A stretch of 42,350 nt of DNA from Treponema sp. (lineage in GTDB: Bacteria > Spirochaetota > Spirochaetia > Treponematales > Breznakiellaceae), in NCBI GenBank assembly GCA_031278715.1, contig JAITJW010000027.1, positions 1-42,350 on the forward strand, given 5' to 3'. Of the stretch, positions 24,803 to 32,316 are shown in pieces. Numbering within the stretch: position 1 is the stretch's first letter; every line of letters begins with the position of its first letter. The notes under the pieces were generated by a model that saw nothing but the letters and a program-made list of their open reading frames with translations, made no database searches and was not told the origin of the DNA. The translations under genes and the position numbers were made by a program.

Positions 24803-25973
24803 GCACGTCCTCCCCTATCCCGGTGTAAAAAACATTATGGAACCGGTAACCGTTCTCAGGGCGACACACGTTCACGACCAGTCCCGCCATCAACAGGGTG
24901 ATTATCAGGGATGAACCCCCGGCGGAAAAAAACGGAAGCGGAAGTCCGGCGACCGGAAGGGAACCGGAAACCACCGCAATATTCAACATGACCTGGGAGA
25001 CAATCATGGTTACAAGACTACAGCCCAACAGCCGCCTGAACGTACTGCGGGCCCGCAGAGCGCCCCGGTAACCCAGGCAGGCGAATAGACCGAAAAGGGC
25101 AAAAACAACGATGACCCCCAGAAAACCTGCTTCTTCGGAAAAGGCCGAAAAAATAAAATCCGAGTGTACTTCAGGAATACTGACAATTTTTTTGGTTCCC
25201 CGTCCCAATCCTTTCCCCCAAATCCCCCCCGAAACAATGGCCTTAACACTTGAAGAAGCCTGGTACCCGGCGCCCCGTGGTTCCCAGTCCGGCTTGATAT
25301 AACTGATAAGGCGCCGCAGCCGGTGTTCTTTGGTAAGGATCAAAAGTCCCGAAAAGGGTAATAACATCATAATAGCAGAAAGGAAATAACGCAATCTGAA
25401 ACCGGCCAGAAAAAAAACAACAAGGGCGTTTACCGCAATGAACACGGCGGTGGAAAAATTGTTTTGCAGATAGATGATGATAAAAAAAAGGGCGGTAACC
25501 AACACCGGCGGCAATGTCCCGGCAAGAATTTTATCCATACCGTCCTGCCTTTTGTCAAAAAAATAGGCCAGGTACAGGGGAAGTACCAGTTTTACGATCT
25601 CCGAAGGCTGAAAAGTCCAGCCCCCGGGCAGTTTGATCCAGCGGCTTGCCCCGTTTCTGGTATCCCCGATGCCGGGAACAAACGTAAGGACACAGAGGAT
25701 GATGGCAAAAGCAGCCAAAAACTTTGCCGGTTTTTTCAAGCGCTCAAGGTTCACCCGTGAAGCAAGAAAAAACGCCACCAGCCCCAGGCCGGCTGCTATA
25801 AGCTGATGGGATACGAAATGCAATCCGCCGTCCTGGAAGAAACGGCTTGCGAAGGCATAGGATGAGGAATACAGGGTAACCAGCCCCAAGCCGGTAAGCA
25901 GAAACACCGTGGCGGTAAGAAAGTGATTTTCCCCGGCAATATGGGGTGATTTTTCCGCTTCAAACTGGTACAT
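24792..25973 (-). CDS. ftsW: Lipid II polymerase of the SEDS family, FtsW
   Basis: A 393-residue SEDS glycosyltransferase with about ten membrane segments that polymerises septal peptidoglycan with a class B penicillin-binding protein. Family motifs: GDTRNGASRWIKLPGG followed by FQPSEIVKLVLPLYLAY, the GAGYQASSSVKAIVSGGIWG region with GLGRGTKK, then PEVHSDFIFSAFSEEAGFLG and PLPFFSAGGSSLI at the end. It lies nine bases after mraY. FtsW rather than RodA is favoured because of its place in the dcw cluster between mraY and ftsQ. No ftsI or murG accompanies it here. Confidence 0.92.
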   Translation of the reverse strand: MYQFEAEKSPHIAGENHFLTATVFLLTGLGLVTLYSSSYAFASRFFQDGGLHFVSHQLIAAGLGLVAFFLASRVNLERLKKPAKFLAAFAIILCVLTFVPGIGDTRNGASRWIKLPGGWTFQPSEIVKLVLPLYLAYFFDKRQDGMDKILAGTLPPVLVTALFFIIIYLQNNFSTAVFIAVNALVVFFLAGFRLRYFLSAIMMLLPFSGLLILTKEHRLRRLISYIKPDWEPRGAGYQASSSVKAIVSGGIWGKGLGRGTKKIVSIPEVHSDFIFSAFSEEAGFLGVIVVFALFGLFACLGYRGALRARSTFRRLLGCSLVTMIVSQVMLNIAVVSGSLPVAGLPLPFFSAGGSSLIITLLMAGLVVNVCRPENGYRFHNVFYTGIGEDVHAG

Positions 25974-25981
25974 GATATTCC

Positions 25982-27061
25982 CTATTGTATTTTTAACGTA
26001 GAAAGAGCTATAATAGCAAATAGACCGCCTAAAATCCAGAAGCGGATTACGATTTTTGACTCCGCAATGCCGGATAACTCGTAGTGATGGTGTATAGGTG
26101 CCATGCGAAACACTCTCTTCTTGCGGATCTTATACGAAACAACCTGTATAACTACTGAGGCAATCTCCAGTACAAACACCCCGCCAATAATAAGAACCAA
26201 TATTTCTTTTTTGATGATAAGAGAAATTGTAGCAACTACTCCCCCCAGGGACAGACTTCCCACATCACCCATAAAGACCTCAGCAGGAGGTGCGTTGTAC
26301 CAAACAAACCCTATGCAGGCCCCCGCCGCGGCCAAACAGAAGATGGTAAGTTCACCTGAGCCCTGGATATAAGGTATTCCCAGATACGCAGCATAATCAG
26401 ACCTGCCGGACAAATAGCAGAGAATTGCCAGGGCGATGAACACCATGATTAAAAGGCCCGCCAAAAGCCCGTCCAGGCCATCGGAAAAATTAACCGCGTT
26501 GCTTTCCCCCACAATCAAAAGTATTCCAAAGGGTATCCACAAAAAACCCATATCCGCCACCGGATTTTTGAAAAACGGCAGGTAAAGGCGGGTAATTTCC
26601 TCCCCCCCGTTAACGTACAGAAACACCACCACCCCGCCGGCTATGACAAACTGTCCGGCAAGCTTTGCCCACGCCGGGAGTCCCGCGGAATTGTGCCTGG
26701 TAACTTTCAGGTAATCATCCAGGAAGCCGATAAATCCAAAGGCCACAAGGGTAACGGCTACAAGAATCACCTCAGCATTCCTGATATTCTGCCAGAGCAA
26801 CATGGAAAACAGTATTGAAATGATGATCATGACGCCGCCCATCGTGGGGGTCCCGTCTTTCACCAGGTGGGTGGCCGGACCGTCGGTTCTGACCGCCTGC
26901 CCTATCTTTAGTTTTCTCAGGGCCTCTATGATCAGGGGGCCAAAAACATAGGCTATAAGCAGGGTGGTAAGCGCCGCGTAGGCCGCCCTGAACGTCAGAT
27001 ACACGAATACGTTAAATCCGGTAACGTATTTTGTAAGGGGGTATATAAATTCTAGGAACAT
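25982..27061 (-). CDS. mraY: Phospho-N-acetylmuramoyl-pentapeptide transferase
   Basis: A 359-residue integral membrane enzyme that makes lipid I from UDP-MurNAc-pentapeptide and undecaprenyl phosphate. Visible motifs: DGPATHLVKDGTPTMGG, FIGFLDDYLKV (metal-binding Asp pair), NAVNFSDGLDGLLAG, FMGDVGSLSLGG and APIHHHYELSG with the HHH triad. About ten hydrophobic segments are spread along the protein. It starts inside the last codons of murF (ten-base overlap) behind GGGGGAGGAG. Confidence 0.96.
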   Translation of the reverse strand: MFLEFIYPLTKYVTGFNVFVYLTFRAAYAALTTLLIAYVFGPLIIEALRKLKIGQAVRTDGPATHLVKDGTPTMGGVMIIISILFSMLLWQNIRNAEVILVAVTLVAFGFIGFLDDYLKVTRHNSAGLPAWAKLAGQFVIAGGVVVFLYVNGGEEITRLYLPFFKNPVADMGFLWIPFGILLIVGESNAVNFSDGLDGLLAGLLIMVFIALAILCYLSGRSDYAAYLGIPYIQGSGELTIFCLAAAGACIGFVWYNAPPAEVFMGDVGSLSLGGVVATISLIIKKEILVLIIGGVFVLEIASVVIQVVSYKIRKKRVFRMAPIHHHYELSGIAESKIVIRFWILGGLFAIIALSTLKIQ

Positions 27062-28509
27062 TTTCTCTCCTCCCCCCCGTCCAGAAGCACCGGATCAAGC
27101 CGTTCCAGTTCACAACCCCGTGATCCCTTGAGTAAAACCAGATCCCCCGGTTCAACATAACCGCGCAGGGCGGAGCCAAGTTCATCCATGTTGTTGGTGT
27201 GGAAGAAACGGACCGGGTTTTTCCCCGCCTTCCCGCCTGAGTTTTCCGCCAGGACCGCGGCGGCCTGTTCCATTTCAGCGCCGTACAGAAACACCATGTC
27301 CGCAGCGGATCGGGCCAGGGCCAGGGCCAATTCCCGGTGGGCCGCGGCCGCGGCATCCCCCAGCTCCAGCATGGAACCCAGAATGTACACTTTCCGTCCC
27401 GGGTAGTTCAGATCGTTACAAAAATCTATGGCCGCGGCGGTGGATTCAGGATTGGCGTTGTAACAGTCCCGGATCACCGTCATGTTCCCGGTAAAAACCT
27501 CACTGCGTCCAAACAGGGGTTCCGCTGCTTCAAGGCCCCGCCTGATGGCGCTATCACTAATCCCAAGTTCTCGTGCTATGGCGATTGCCGCAACAGCGTC
27601 CGCCAGGTTGTGTTTTCCCGGAAGCCTGAAGCGGACCTTTTCCCCCGCCCACACGATCTCGGTACCCAAAAGTCCCAGGTCCCGTACCGGTCCCAGACCC
27701 CCGATGGTTTGCGGACCATAAAAACGCCGGATCCCCCGGATTCCCTGCGCAAGCAGATCCCGAAACCGGCAGTCCACGGGGATAAGGGCAATGTCATGTT
27801 CATGCTGGTACAGGAATATCTGTTTTTTTTCCAGGGCGATCCCCTCCGCGCTGCCGATCTTCCCGATGTGGGACAGCCCCACGTTTGTAATAAGCCCTAT
27901 ATGGGGCTTAAGGACGCGGGCCAGTTCGGCAATCTCGTTCTTCCGGTTCATCCCAAGTTCAAAGATTCCGACCCGGTGCCGATCCCGTACTTCAAAAACC
28001 GCCAGGGGAAGCCCCGTTTCCGAATTTAAATTCAGCGGATTCATTACGGTTTCCATTTCCCCGCCTGCAATCGCAGCGGCAATGGACTTTGTCGTTGTTT
28101 TTCCGCTGGAACCGGACAGACCTACTCGTATCAGGTTGGGAAACCCTTCCAGATACACCATCGCAGCGTCCTGCAGGGCCCGCAGACTATCCTCCGCAGC
28201 GACAAGGATCCTGCCGCAGCGTTTCGCCGTTTCCTCAAGGTCCAGGGCCGGATCTTCCAGCCTGGAACGTTCCACCAGGGCGCCGGAAGCGCCTGCCTTA
28301 AACGCGGCCTCCACGTAGCGGTGCCCGTCCTGAACGGAACCTGCCAGCGCGACAAACAGGGAACCGGGTTTCGCCTTCCGGGAATCCACACAGACCGAAC
28401 TGAAACCCGGCTGCCCGGAAGACGGACCAAGAACACGGCCCGAAACCGCCGCGGCCAGGCGGACAAAATCCATGAGAATTGGCGCGGACTGGTCAGCGGT
28501 ACGAATCAA
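27052..28509 (-). CDS. murF: UDP-MurNAc-tripeptide D-Ala-D-Ala ligase MurF
   Basis: A 485-residue cytosolic Mur ligase that adds D-Ala-D-Ala to make the UDP-MurNAc-pentapeptide used by MraY next in the operon. The N-terminal substrate domain has SVCVDSRKAKPGSLFVAL; the central ATPase has GLSGSSGKTTTKS; further motifs are NLNSETGLPLAVFE, GIFELGMNRKNEI and RDCYNANPEST. TTG 28509 overlaps the ftsL stop (TTGA) with GGGAG five bases before it; the first downstream ATG (28473) has no ribosome site and would trim the conserved N-terminus. Confidence 0.93.
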   Translation of the reverse strand: MIRTADQSAPILMDFVRLAAAVSGRVLGPSSGQPGFSSVCVDSRKAKPGSLFVALAGSVQDGHRYVEAAFKAGASGALVERSRLEDPALDLEETAKRCGRILVAAEDSLRALQDAAMVYLEGFPNLIRVGLSGSSGKTTTKSIAAAIAGGEMETVMNPLNLNSETGLPLAVFEVRDRHRVGIFELGMNRKNEIAELARVLKPHIGLITNVGLSHIGKIGSAEGIALEKKQIFLYQHEHDIALIPVDCRFRDLLAQGIRGIRRFYGPQTIGGLGPVRDLGLLGTEIVWAGEKVRFRLPGKHNLADAVAAIAIARELGISDSAIRRGLEAAEPLFGRSEVFTGNMTVIRDCYNANPESTAAAIDFCNDLNYPGRKVYILGSMLELGDAAAAAHRELALALARSAADMVFLYGAEMEQAAAVLAENSGGKAGKNPVRFFHTNNMDELGSALRGYVEPGDLVLLKGSRGCELERLDPVLLDGGEERKCS

Positions 28510-28793
28510 GGTTCTCCCTCTCCTGTAATTTTAATTTGCAGTACATCTTCCGGCCCGATACGGCTTAAGCCAAGCTGATCCCGGGCAATACGCTCAATCC
28601 GTTCCGACGATGAATGTATGGCAATGAACGCGATAAGCCGGTTGTTGCCTTCCACCCATTCCTCCTGTTCACTCTCAAGGGCGCTTGTTTTCTGCTCCAG
28701 GTCCATATACCGGCTGGATTGCCAGGAAACCAGGGCCAGCATGACCGGTACGGTCAAGGCTACAACATAAACTAGCAGATACCGTTTCATCAT
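28506..28793 (-). CDS. ftsL: Cell division protein FtsL-like
   Basis: A 95-residue bitopic protein: a membrane segment at about residues 5-24, a coiled-coil-like stretch (YMDLEQKTSALESEQEEW) and a C-terminal ERIARDQLGLSRIGPEDVL, the pattern typical of FtsL/DivIC. FtsL sits with FtsQ and FtsB in the divisome core. FtsL proteins diverge strongly in sequence; the call rests on topology and position between rsmH and murF. It overlaps both neighbours by four bases. Confidence 0.8.
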   Translation of the reverse strand: MMKRYLLVYVVALTVPVMLALVSWQSSRYMDLEQKTSALESEQEEWVEGNNRLIAFIAIHSSSERIERIARDQLGLSRIGPEDVLQIKITGEGEP

Positions 28794-29734
28794 GGTCCGT
28801 CCTTGGCAAGTATTTTTTCTACCACCCGTAACCGGGCGCTTCGGGATGGGGGATTGGCCCGTTTTTCCGTCTCTGTAGGGCTTACCCCCCTGGGGCTTAG
28901 AATAACAACAGCACAGTTACTCCTATGTATCGGCGCTTCCGGAGAACAGGTACAGTCCCTGCTTTTTTCCCGGAAAAATTCCTTCACTATGCGGTCTTCC
29001 AGGCTGTTGAAGCTGATCACAGCCAGTCTGCCTCCCGGTTCCAGAACCAGAAGGGCGGCCTCCAAAAGATCCTTAAGCCGGGACAGTTCTCCATTTACGG
29101 CTATGCGCAGAGCCAAAAATGTTTTTGTAGCCGCATGAACCGGACCATTCCGGCCGGACGGCGGTACCGCCTGTTCCACCAGCTCCCTCAGGGCCCAGGT
29201 TGAACGGAGGGCCCCCCGTTTTCTTGCTTCCACAATTGCCCCGGCAATACGGCGGGAATACCGTTCCCCCGCATTCTTGAACAACAGATCCGCCAATTCA
29301 CGTTCCCCAAGGGTGGCGATAAGCTCCGCCGCCCCCGGCCCCAGCAGGGGATCCAGCCGCATGTCCAGGGCTTCGTCCTTACGGAAACTGAAACCCCGGC
29401 CGGATTTTTCATAGTGAAAAAGACTTACCCCAAGGTCGATAAGAATGGTATCGGGCCGTTTGAATTCTTCAGGATAGGCCTTAAAAAAATCCTGCGCCCA
29501 TCCTGAATGAAAATGAATCCGCTCCCCAAATTCCTTTAATCGTTCCCTGGCGATTTCCTGAATGACGGGATCAATATCAATGCCGATAATTTTGAGATCC
29601 GGAAAACCAGAGAGAAAGGCATAACTATGTCCCCCTTCTCCCAGGGTAGCATCCACCATCAGTTCCCCCCCTTTACGGGGGGCAAGGTAATGGAGTACTT
29701 CCTCTAATAATACCGGAGTATGCAGTGCTTCCAT
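28790..29734 (-). CDS. rsmH: 16S rRNA m4C1402 methyltransferase RsmH (MraW)
   Basis: A 314-residue SAM-dependent methyltransferase that modifies N4 of C1402 in 16S rRNA. It opens HTPVLLEEVLHYLAP; the SAM motif is VDATLGEGGHSYAFL; later motifs include ILIDLGVSLFHYEKSGRGFS, ATKTFLALRIAVNGE and LAVISFNSLEDRIVKEFF. Length is typical. It is the second gene after mraZ, as in nearly all dcw clusters. Confidence 0.96.
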   Translation of the reverse strand: MEALHTPVLLEEVLHYLAPRKGGELMVDATLGEGGHSYAFLSGFPDLKIIGIDIDPVIQEIARERLKEFGERIHFHSGWAQDFFKAYPEEFKRPDTILIDLGVSLFHYEKSGRGFSFRKDEALDMRLDPLLGPGAAELIATLGERELADLLFKNAGERYSRRIAGAIVEARKRGALRSTWALRELVEQAVPPSGRNGPVHAATKTFLALRIAVNGELSRLKDLLEAALLVLEPGGRLAVISFNSLEDRIVKEFFREKSRDCTCSPEAPIHRSNCAVVILSPRGVSPTETEKRANPPSRSARLRVVEKILAKDGP

Positions 29735-29759
29735 GCTGGATAGTTCCCCTCCTAAATCC

Positions 29760-30218
29760 CTAGGTATCCAGATTAAAAAGCCTCAACGATCCCATCTTTT
29801 TTATAACCTCCTTTGTTGCGGTCCGATTTTCAACCAAATGAGTCAGCAAACGTTCTTCGTCCCACACTTCCAAACGGTTTTCCAGGTTAAGGATCATACA
29901 ATCCTTCTTCAAATCCGCATAACGCTGGACAATCGGCGGCATGGCGATACGGCCCGCCTTGTCAAACTCCGTTTCCACCATCGGAGCGACAAACTGAAGT
30001 TCCACCAGCTCCCGTTCGTCCTCTGTAAGCTCACTGGAACCGGTAAACTGCCGGTATATCCGGTTCCATATCTCATCCTTCATGATCCAGGCGCAGGTCC
30101 GCAGTCCCAGGGTAATTACCAGTTGCCCGGAGTACTTGTCCCGCAGCTTGATAGGAATTCCAAGCCGGCCCTTATCGTCCATCGTACTTGGAAATGTCCC
30201 ACCAAGCCTCATTTCCAT
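29760..30218 (-). CDS. mraZ: Transcriptional regulator MraZ
   Basis: A 152-residue DNA-binding protein with two AbrB-like half-domains, each ending in a D-x-x-x-R motif: STMDDKGRLGIPIKLRD near residue 12 and FDKAGRIAMPPIVQRYADL near 95. MraZ forms ring-shaped oligomers that bind repeated TGGG boxes ahead of its own operon and usually repress the dcw genes. Three starts are possible: GTG 30224, ATG 30218 and ATG 30212. ATG 30218 is preferred, preceded by GGGGAAACGTGGGA. It is the first gene of the 24-kb block. Confidence 0.94.
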   Translation of the reverse strand: MEMRLGGTFPSTMDDKGRLGIPIKLRDKYSGQLVITLGLRTCAWIMKDEIWNRIYRQFTGSSELTEDERELVELQFVAPMVETEFDKAGRIAMPPIVQRYADLKKDCMILNLENRLEVWDEERLLTHLVENRTATKEVIKKMGSLRLFNLDT

Positions 30219-30263
30219 TCCCACGTTTCCCCATCAAAAATATCAAAATAGCGGGATTCCCCA
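30219..30263 (-). promoter_or_regulatory. MraZ operator-like phased TGGG repeats
   Basis: On the minus strand TGGGG (30263-30259), TGGGG (30233-30229) and TGGGA (30223-30219) are spaced 30 and 10 bases apart, i.e. all on one face of the helix. MraZ of other bacteria binds TGGGN repeats with 10-base periodicity between promoter and start codon, exactly this position. The proximal two overlap the ribosome site of mraZ. Confidence 0.6.
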
Positions 30264-30273
30264 CCGTTTTTCC

Positions 30274-30302
30274 AGTATCACCTGTTTACTTTTTTTAGTC
30301 AA
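30274..30302 (-). promoter_or_regulatory. Sigma-70 promoter of the mraZ operon
   Basis: TTGACT (30302-30297) and GATACT (30279-30274) are 17 bases apart on the minus strand. Transcription would begin near 30267, so the three TGGG boxes lie just inside the transcribed leader, suited to autorepression. Confidence 0.65.
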
Positions 30303-30329
30303 CAATAATCGGCAAAAAAAACCAGATAA

Positions 30330-30358
30330 TTAATATATTTATTGGATTTTGCTACACT
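30330..30358 (+). promoter_or_regulatory. Candidate promoter of the nuclease-like gene pair
   Basis: TTAATA (30330-30335) and TACACT (30353-30358) are 17 bases apart on the plus strand in an AT-rich stretch, divergent from the mraZ promoter. The -35 match is only moderate. Confidence 0.35.
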
Positions 30359-30371
30359 AACGTAGGTGATT

Positions 30372-30485
30372 ATGTGGATAGTTGAAACTCCGGCTGGCTT
30401 CGGAAGAAAATTTGCAGTAAGAACGGGTTTGCTTGCCAAATTTGCCCAAAAATGCCTAATATTGGGCAGCTATGGTCATACATGA
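30372..30485 (+). CDS. Possible 37-residue leader peptide
   Basis: A short frame opens with ATG behind AGGTG, begins MWIVETPAGFGRK and stops at TGA 30483-30485, overlapping the start of the next gene by 14 bases in another frame. The arrangement would allow translational coupling. It could be a chance frame; no family is recognised. An inverted repeat GCCCAA/TTGGGC (30444-30449, 30462-30467) lies inside it and could mask the downstream start. Confidence 0.25.
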   Translation: MWIVETPAGFGRKFAVRTGLLAKFAQKCLILGSYGHT

Positions 30486-30717
30486 GTACTTCGTGGTCTT
30501 TCCCGAAGGAGACGTTCAGGAAATCCCTTCGCGGCTCCCGCTGAACGCCCTGGTAGATATTAACGGGCAGATCCTTGACCTGCCCCTTCCTACCAACCGG
30601 ATGATCGTCTTCCGGGTACACAAAATACGGGTAAACGAAGACCGGGGAACCAACGAAACGTTTCATTACCTGGAGCTTTTAAGCGCGGAAGAACTCCTCC
30701 CCTATGCGCAGCCCTGA
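30472..30717 (+). CDS. Conserved-looking hypothetical protein, 81 residues
   Basis: A small protein beginning MVIHEYFVVFPEGDVQEIPS, with no membrane segment, Cys motif or signal peptide. The sequence alternates hydrophobic and polar residues in strand-like blocks (IVFRVHKIRV, TFHYLELLSAEELL), suggesting a small beta-rich fold. I do not recognise the family. It overlaps the next gene by 14 bases, so the two are probably translated together. Codon use matches its neighbours. Confidence 0.6.
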   Translation: MVIHEYFVVFPEGDVQEIPSRLPLNALVDINGQILDLPLPTNRMIVFRVHKIRVNEDRGTNETFHYLELLSAEELLPYAQP

Positions 30718-31474
30718 CCCCGCTATCGGAACCCGGCGGGAAAGCAGCCTTCACCGGGCCCTGAAATTCCGTTACAGCGGACAAAACGGGCATATCGAAC
30801 AGGTTTGCGGGGAATATGTCTGCGATTGCGTTACCGAACGGGGGGAGATCGTCGAGATTCAAACCGGCAGCTTCGGCCCCCTGCGGGAAAAAGTAAAAAA
30901 CCTTCTGATCCGCCACCCGGTGAGGATTGTTCACCCGGTTATTGTTACCGCCTACATCGAAACCTACAATACGGAGGCCATACTGCTGAGAAAGCGGAAA
31001 AGCCCCCGCCGGGGCAGTCCCTGGGATCTGTTCAAAAGCCTCCTGTACGCCCCGGAGCTTCCCCTGCTTAAGGGGCTGTCCGTGGAATTGGCGCTTATTG
31101 ACGTGCTGGAACGGCGGGTCCAGGACGGCAAGGGGTCCTGGCGCCGGGGCGGGACCAGTATCACCGGCAGGGAACTTACGGGTTGGCACGAATCAATAGT
31201 CCTAAAAAAACCGGGGGACTACCGCCGCTTTATCCCCATAGCCCGGAACAGGGACGTTACCGTCTGTTCCCTGGCCGAAACTGCGGGAATCTCCGGGGCG
31301 CTGGCCCGAAAAACCCTCTACGTCCTTGCCAAAATGGGTGTTGTGGAACGAACCGGAAAATTGGGACGTTTTTACAGCTACCGGGCGGTGGAGGCGGCCC
31401 GAATTCCAAAGCCACAGTCCCATGCGCTCAATTCCGCACGGAAGACTGAGAACCGGCGCATGAAAAGGGTATAA
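30704..31474 (+). CDS. Putative PD-(D/E)XK nuclease-like protein with winged-helix-like C-terminus
   Basis: A 256-residue protein I cannot place in a named family. The N-terminal 90 residues show the spacing of a PD-(D/E)XK core: Glu14 in the first helix (RESSLHRALKFRY), Asp41 (EYVCDCV), Glu51-x-Gln53 (EIVEIQTG) and Lys63, then a helix and the strand VRIVHPVIV. Gln in place of the motif Lys is known in some members. Residues about 170-235 look like a winged helix (TVCSLAETAGISGALARKTL, LAKMGVVERTGKLGRFYSY). This suggests DNA binding with possible cleavage, but that is inference. It follows the 81-residue gene with a 14-base overlap. Confidence 0.6.
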   Translation: MRSPDPAIGTRRESSLHRALKFRYSGQNGHIEQVCGEYVCDCVTERGEIVEIQTGSFGPLREKVKNLLIRHPVRIVHPVIVTAYIETYNTEAILLRKRKSPRRGSPWDLFKSLLYAPELPLLKGLSVELALIDVLERRVQDGKGSWRRGGTSITGRELTGWHESIVLKKPGDYRRFIPIARNRDVTVCSLAETAGISGALARKTLYVLAKMGVVERTGKLGRFYSYRAVEAARIPKPQSHALNSARKTENRRMKRV

Positions 31475-31495
31475 AAAAGGCGGTAAGCTGCCGCC
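31473..31495 (-). terminator. Intrinsic terminator of the flaA operon
   Basis: On the minus strand GGCGG (31495-31491), a 7-base loop and CCGCC (31483-31479) are followed directly by six T residues (31478-31473). It lies about 85 bases after the last flaA stop and overlaps the final codon region of the converging nuclease-like gene. Confidence 0.7.
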
Positions 31496-31520
31496 ACCGC
31501 CCTTGTTTCCAAACCGGTCG

Positions 31521-31548
31521 GGCATTTCCCAATGGTTTTGGGAAAGCC
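31521..31548. repeat. Dispersed palindrome, degenerate copy
   Basis: TTTCCCAA (31525-31532) and TTGGGAAA (31538-31545) pair, extended by GGC/GCC with a one-base bulge. The core TTCCCAA...TTGGGAA matches the other copies, but the loop differs. It too lies between converging genes. Confidence 0.6.
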
Positions 31549-31578
31549 TGACGCTTATACCGGGAAAATCCGGCAATT

Positions 31579-32304
31579 TTACCAGGCGTCCGGCATGTCA
31601 TCGGCATCCCGGTTGCTTTCGGTAAACAGATCCGTTACCGCCCTCATGTCGTCAAAGTAGACATAGTAACTGCCGTAGGTCTCCCAGGGATCGGCCTTGA
31701 TCATGAGGCCGGTAACCATTATCCCCATATTGTTGAAATAGTGATAATCGCGCTGGACAACGCCGTTCTTGCCATCGTCCGCCGGTGGCGGGATCGCCAC
31801 GGTCAGCTTTTTCCAGCCCGGAAAGTCCAGCCTGCCGATGTACAGTTCAAAGTCGCGGCCAAGGAAATCCCTGATCTGCAGGTACAGTTCGTGCCTGAAA
31901 TTCCTGCCCGCCACCCACACGGACACGGTTTTGGTAATCCCCTCTATGGGGATGGGGTGCTGGGGACGGAAGTATATCGAGGTATAACCCCGGTGTATAA
32001 AATCGACCCGCGTACCAAGAACGTAACGTTCAGATATCTGGAACTGGTCCTCCTCCTGGAGGGGTTCCTTTCCGGCAGGGGCGCCGGTAAAAAGCCGGGT
32101 TGTGGTATACCCGTCATCCGGAGAAATATGGGAAGTCCAGTACCCCTCCATTTCAAATTTGTCAACTGAAATTTCTTTTAGTTCCAACCCCTGATTGGGG
32201 TTGCTTGCGCCAATTTCCATAGGATCAACCGCGCCGACCTCGTTCTGGGCAAACAGCGATACGACACAGAAAAAAACCAACACAGACAGAACAACACGTT
32301 TCAT
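31579..32304 (-). CDS. flaA: Periplasmic flagellar filament sheath protein FlaA, paralogue 1
   Basis: A 241-residue secreted protein of the spirochaete FlaA family, which forms the outer layer of periplasmic flagellar filaments. A signal peptide is clear (KRVVLSVLVFFCVVSLFAQ), cleaved after FAQ or nearby. FlaA features include SVWVAGRNFRHELYLQIRDF, LDFPGWKKLTVAIPP, and YYVYFDDMRAVTDLF near the end. It starts 12 bases after the second flaA with AAGGGGG upstream, so both are one transcript. Which of the two corresponds to FlaA1 or FlaA2 of other treponemes cannot be decided here. Confidence 0.88.
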   Translation of the reverse strand: MKRVVLSVLVFFCVVSLFAQNEVGAVDPMEIGASNPNQGLELKEISVDKFEMEGYWTSHISPDDGYTTTRLFTGAPAGKEPLQEEDQFQISERYVLGTRVDFIHRGYTSIYFRPQHPIPIEGITKTVSVWVAGRNFRHELYLQIRDFLGRDFELYIGRLDFPGWKKLTVAIPPPADDGKNGVVQRDYHYFNNMGIMVTGLMIKADPWETYGSYYVYFDDMRAVTDLFTESNRDADDMPDAW

Positions 32305-32316
32305 TTACGGACCCCC

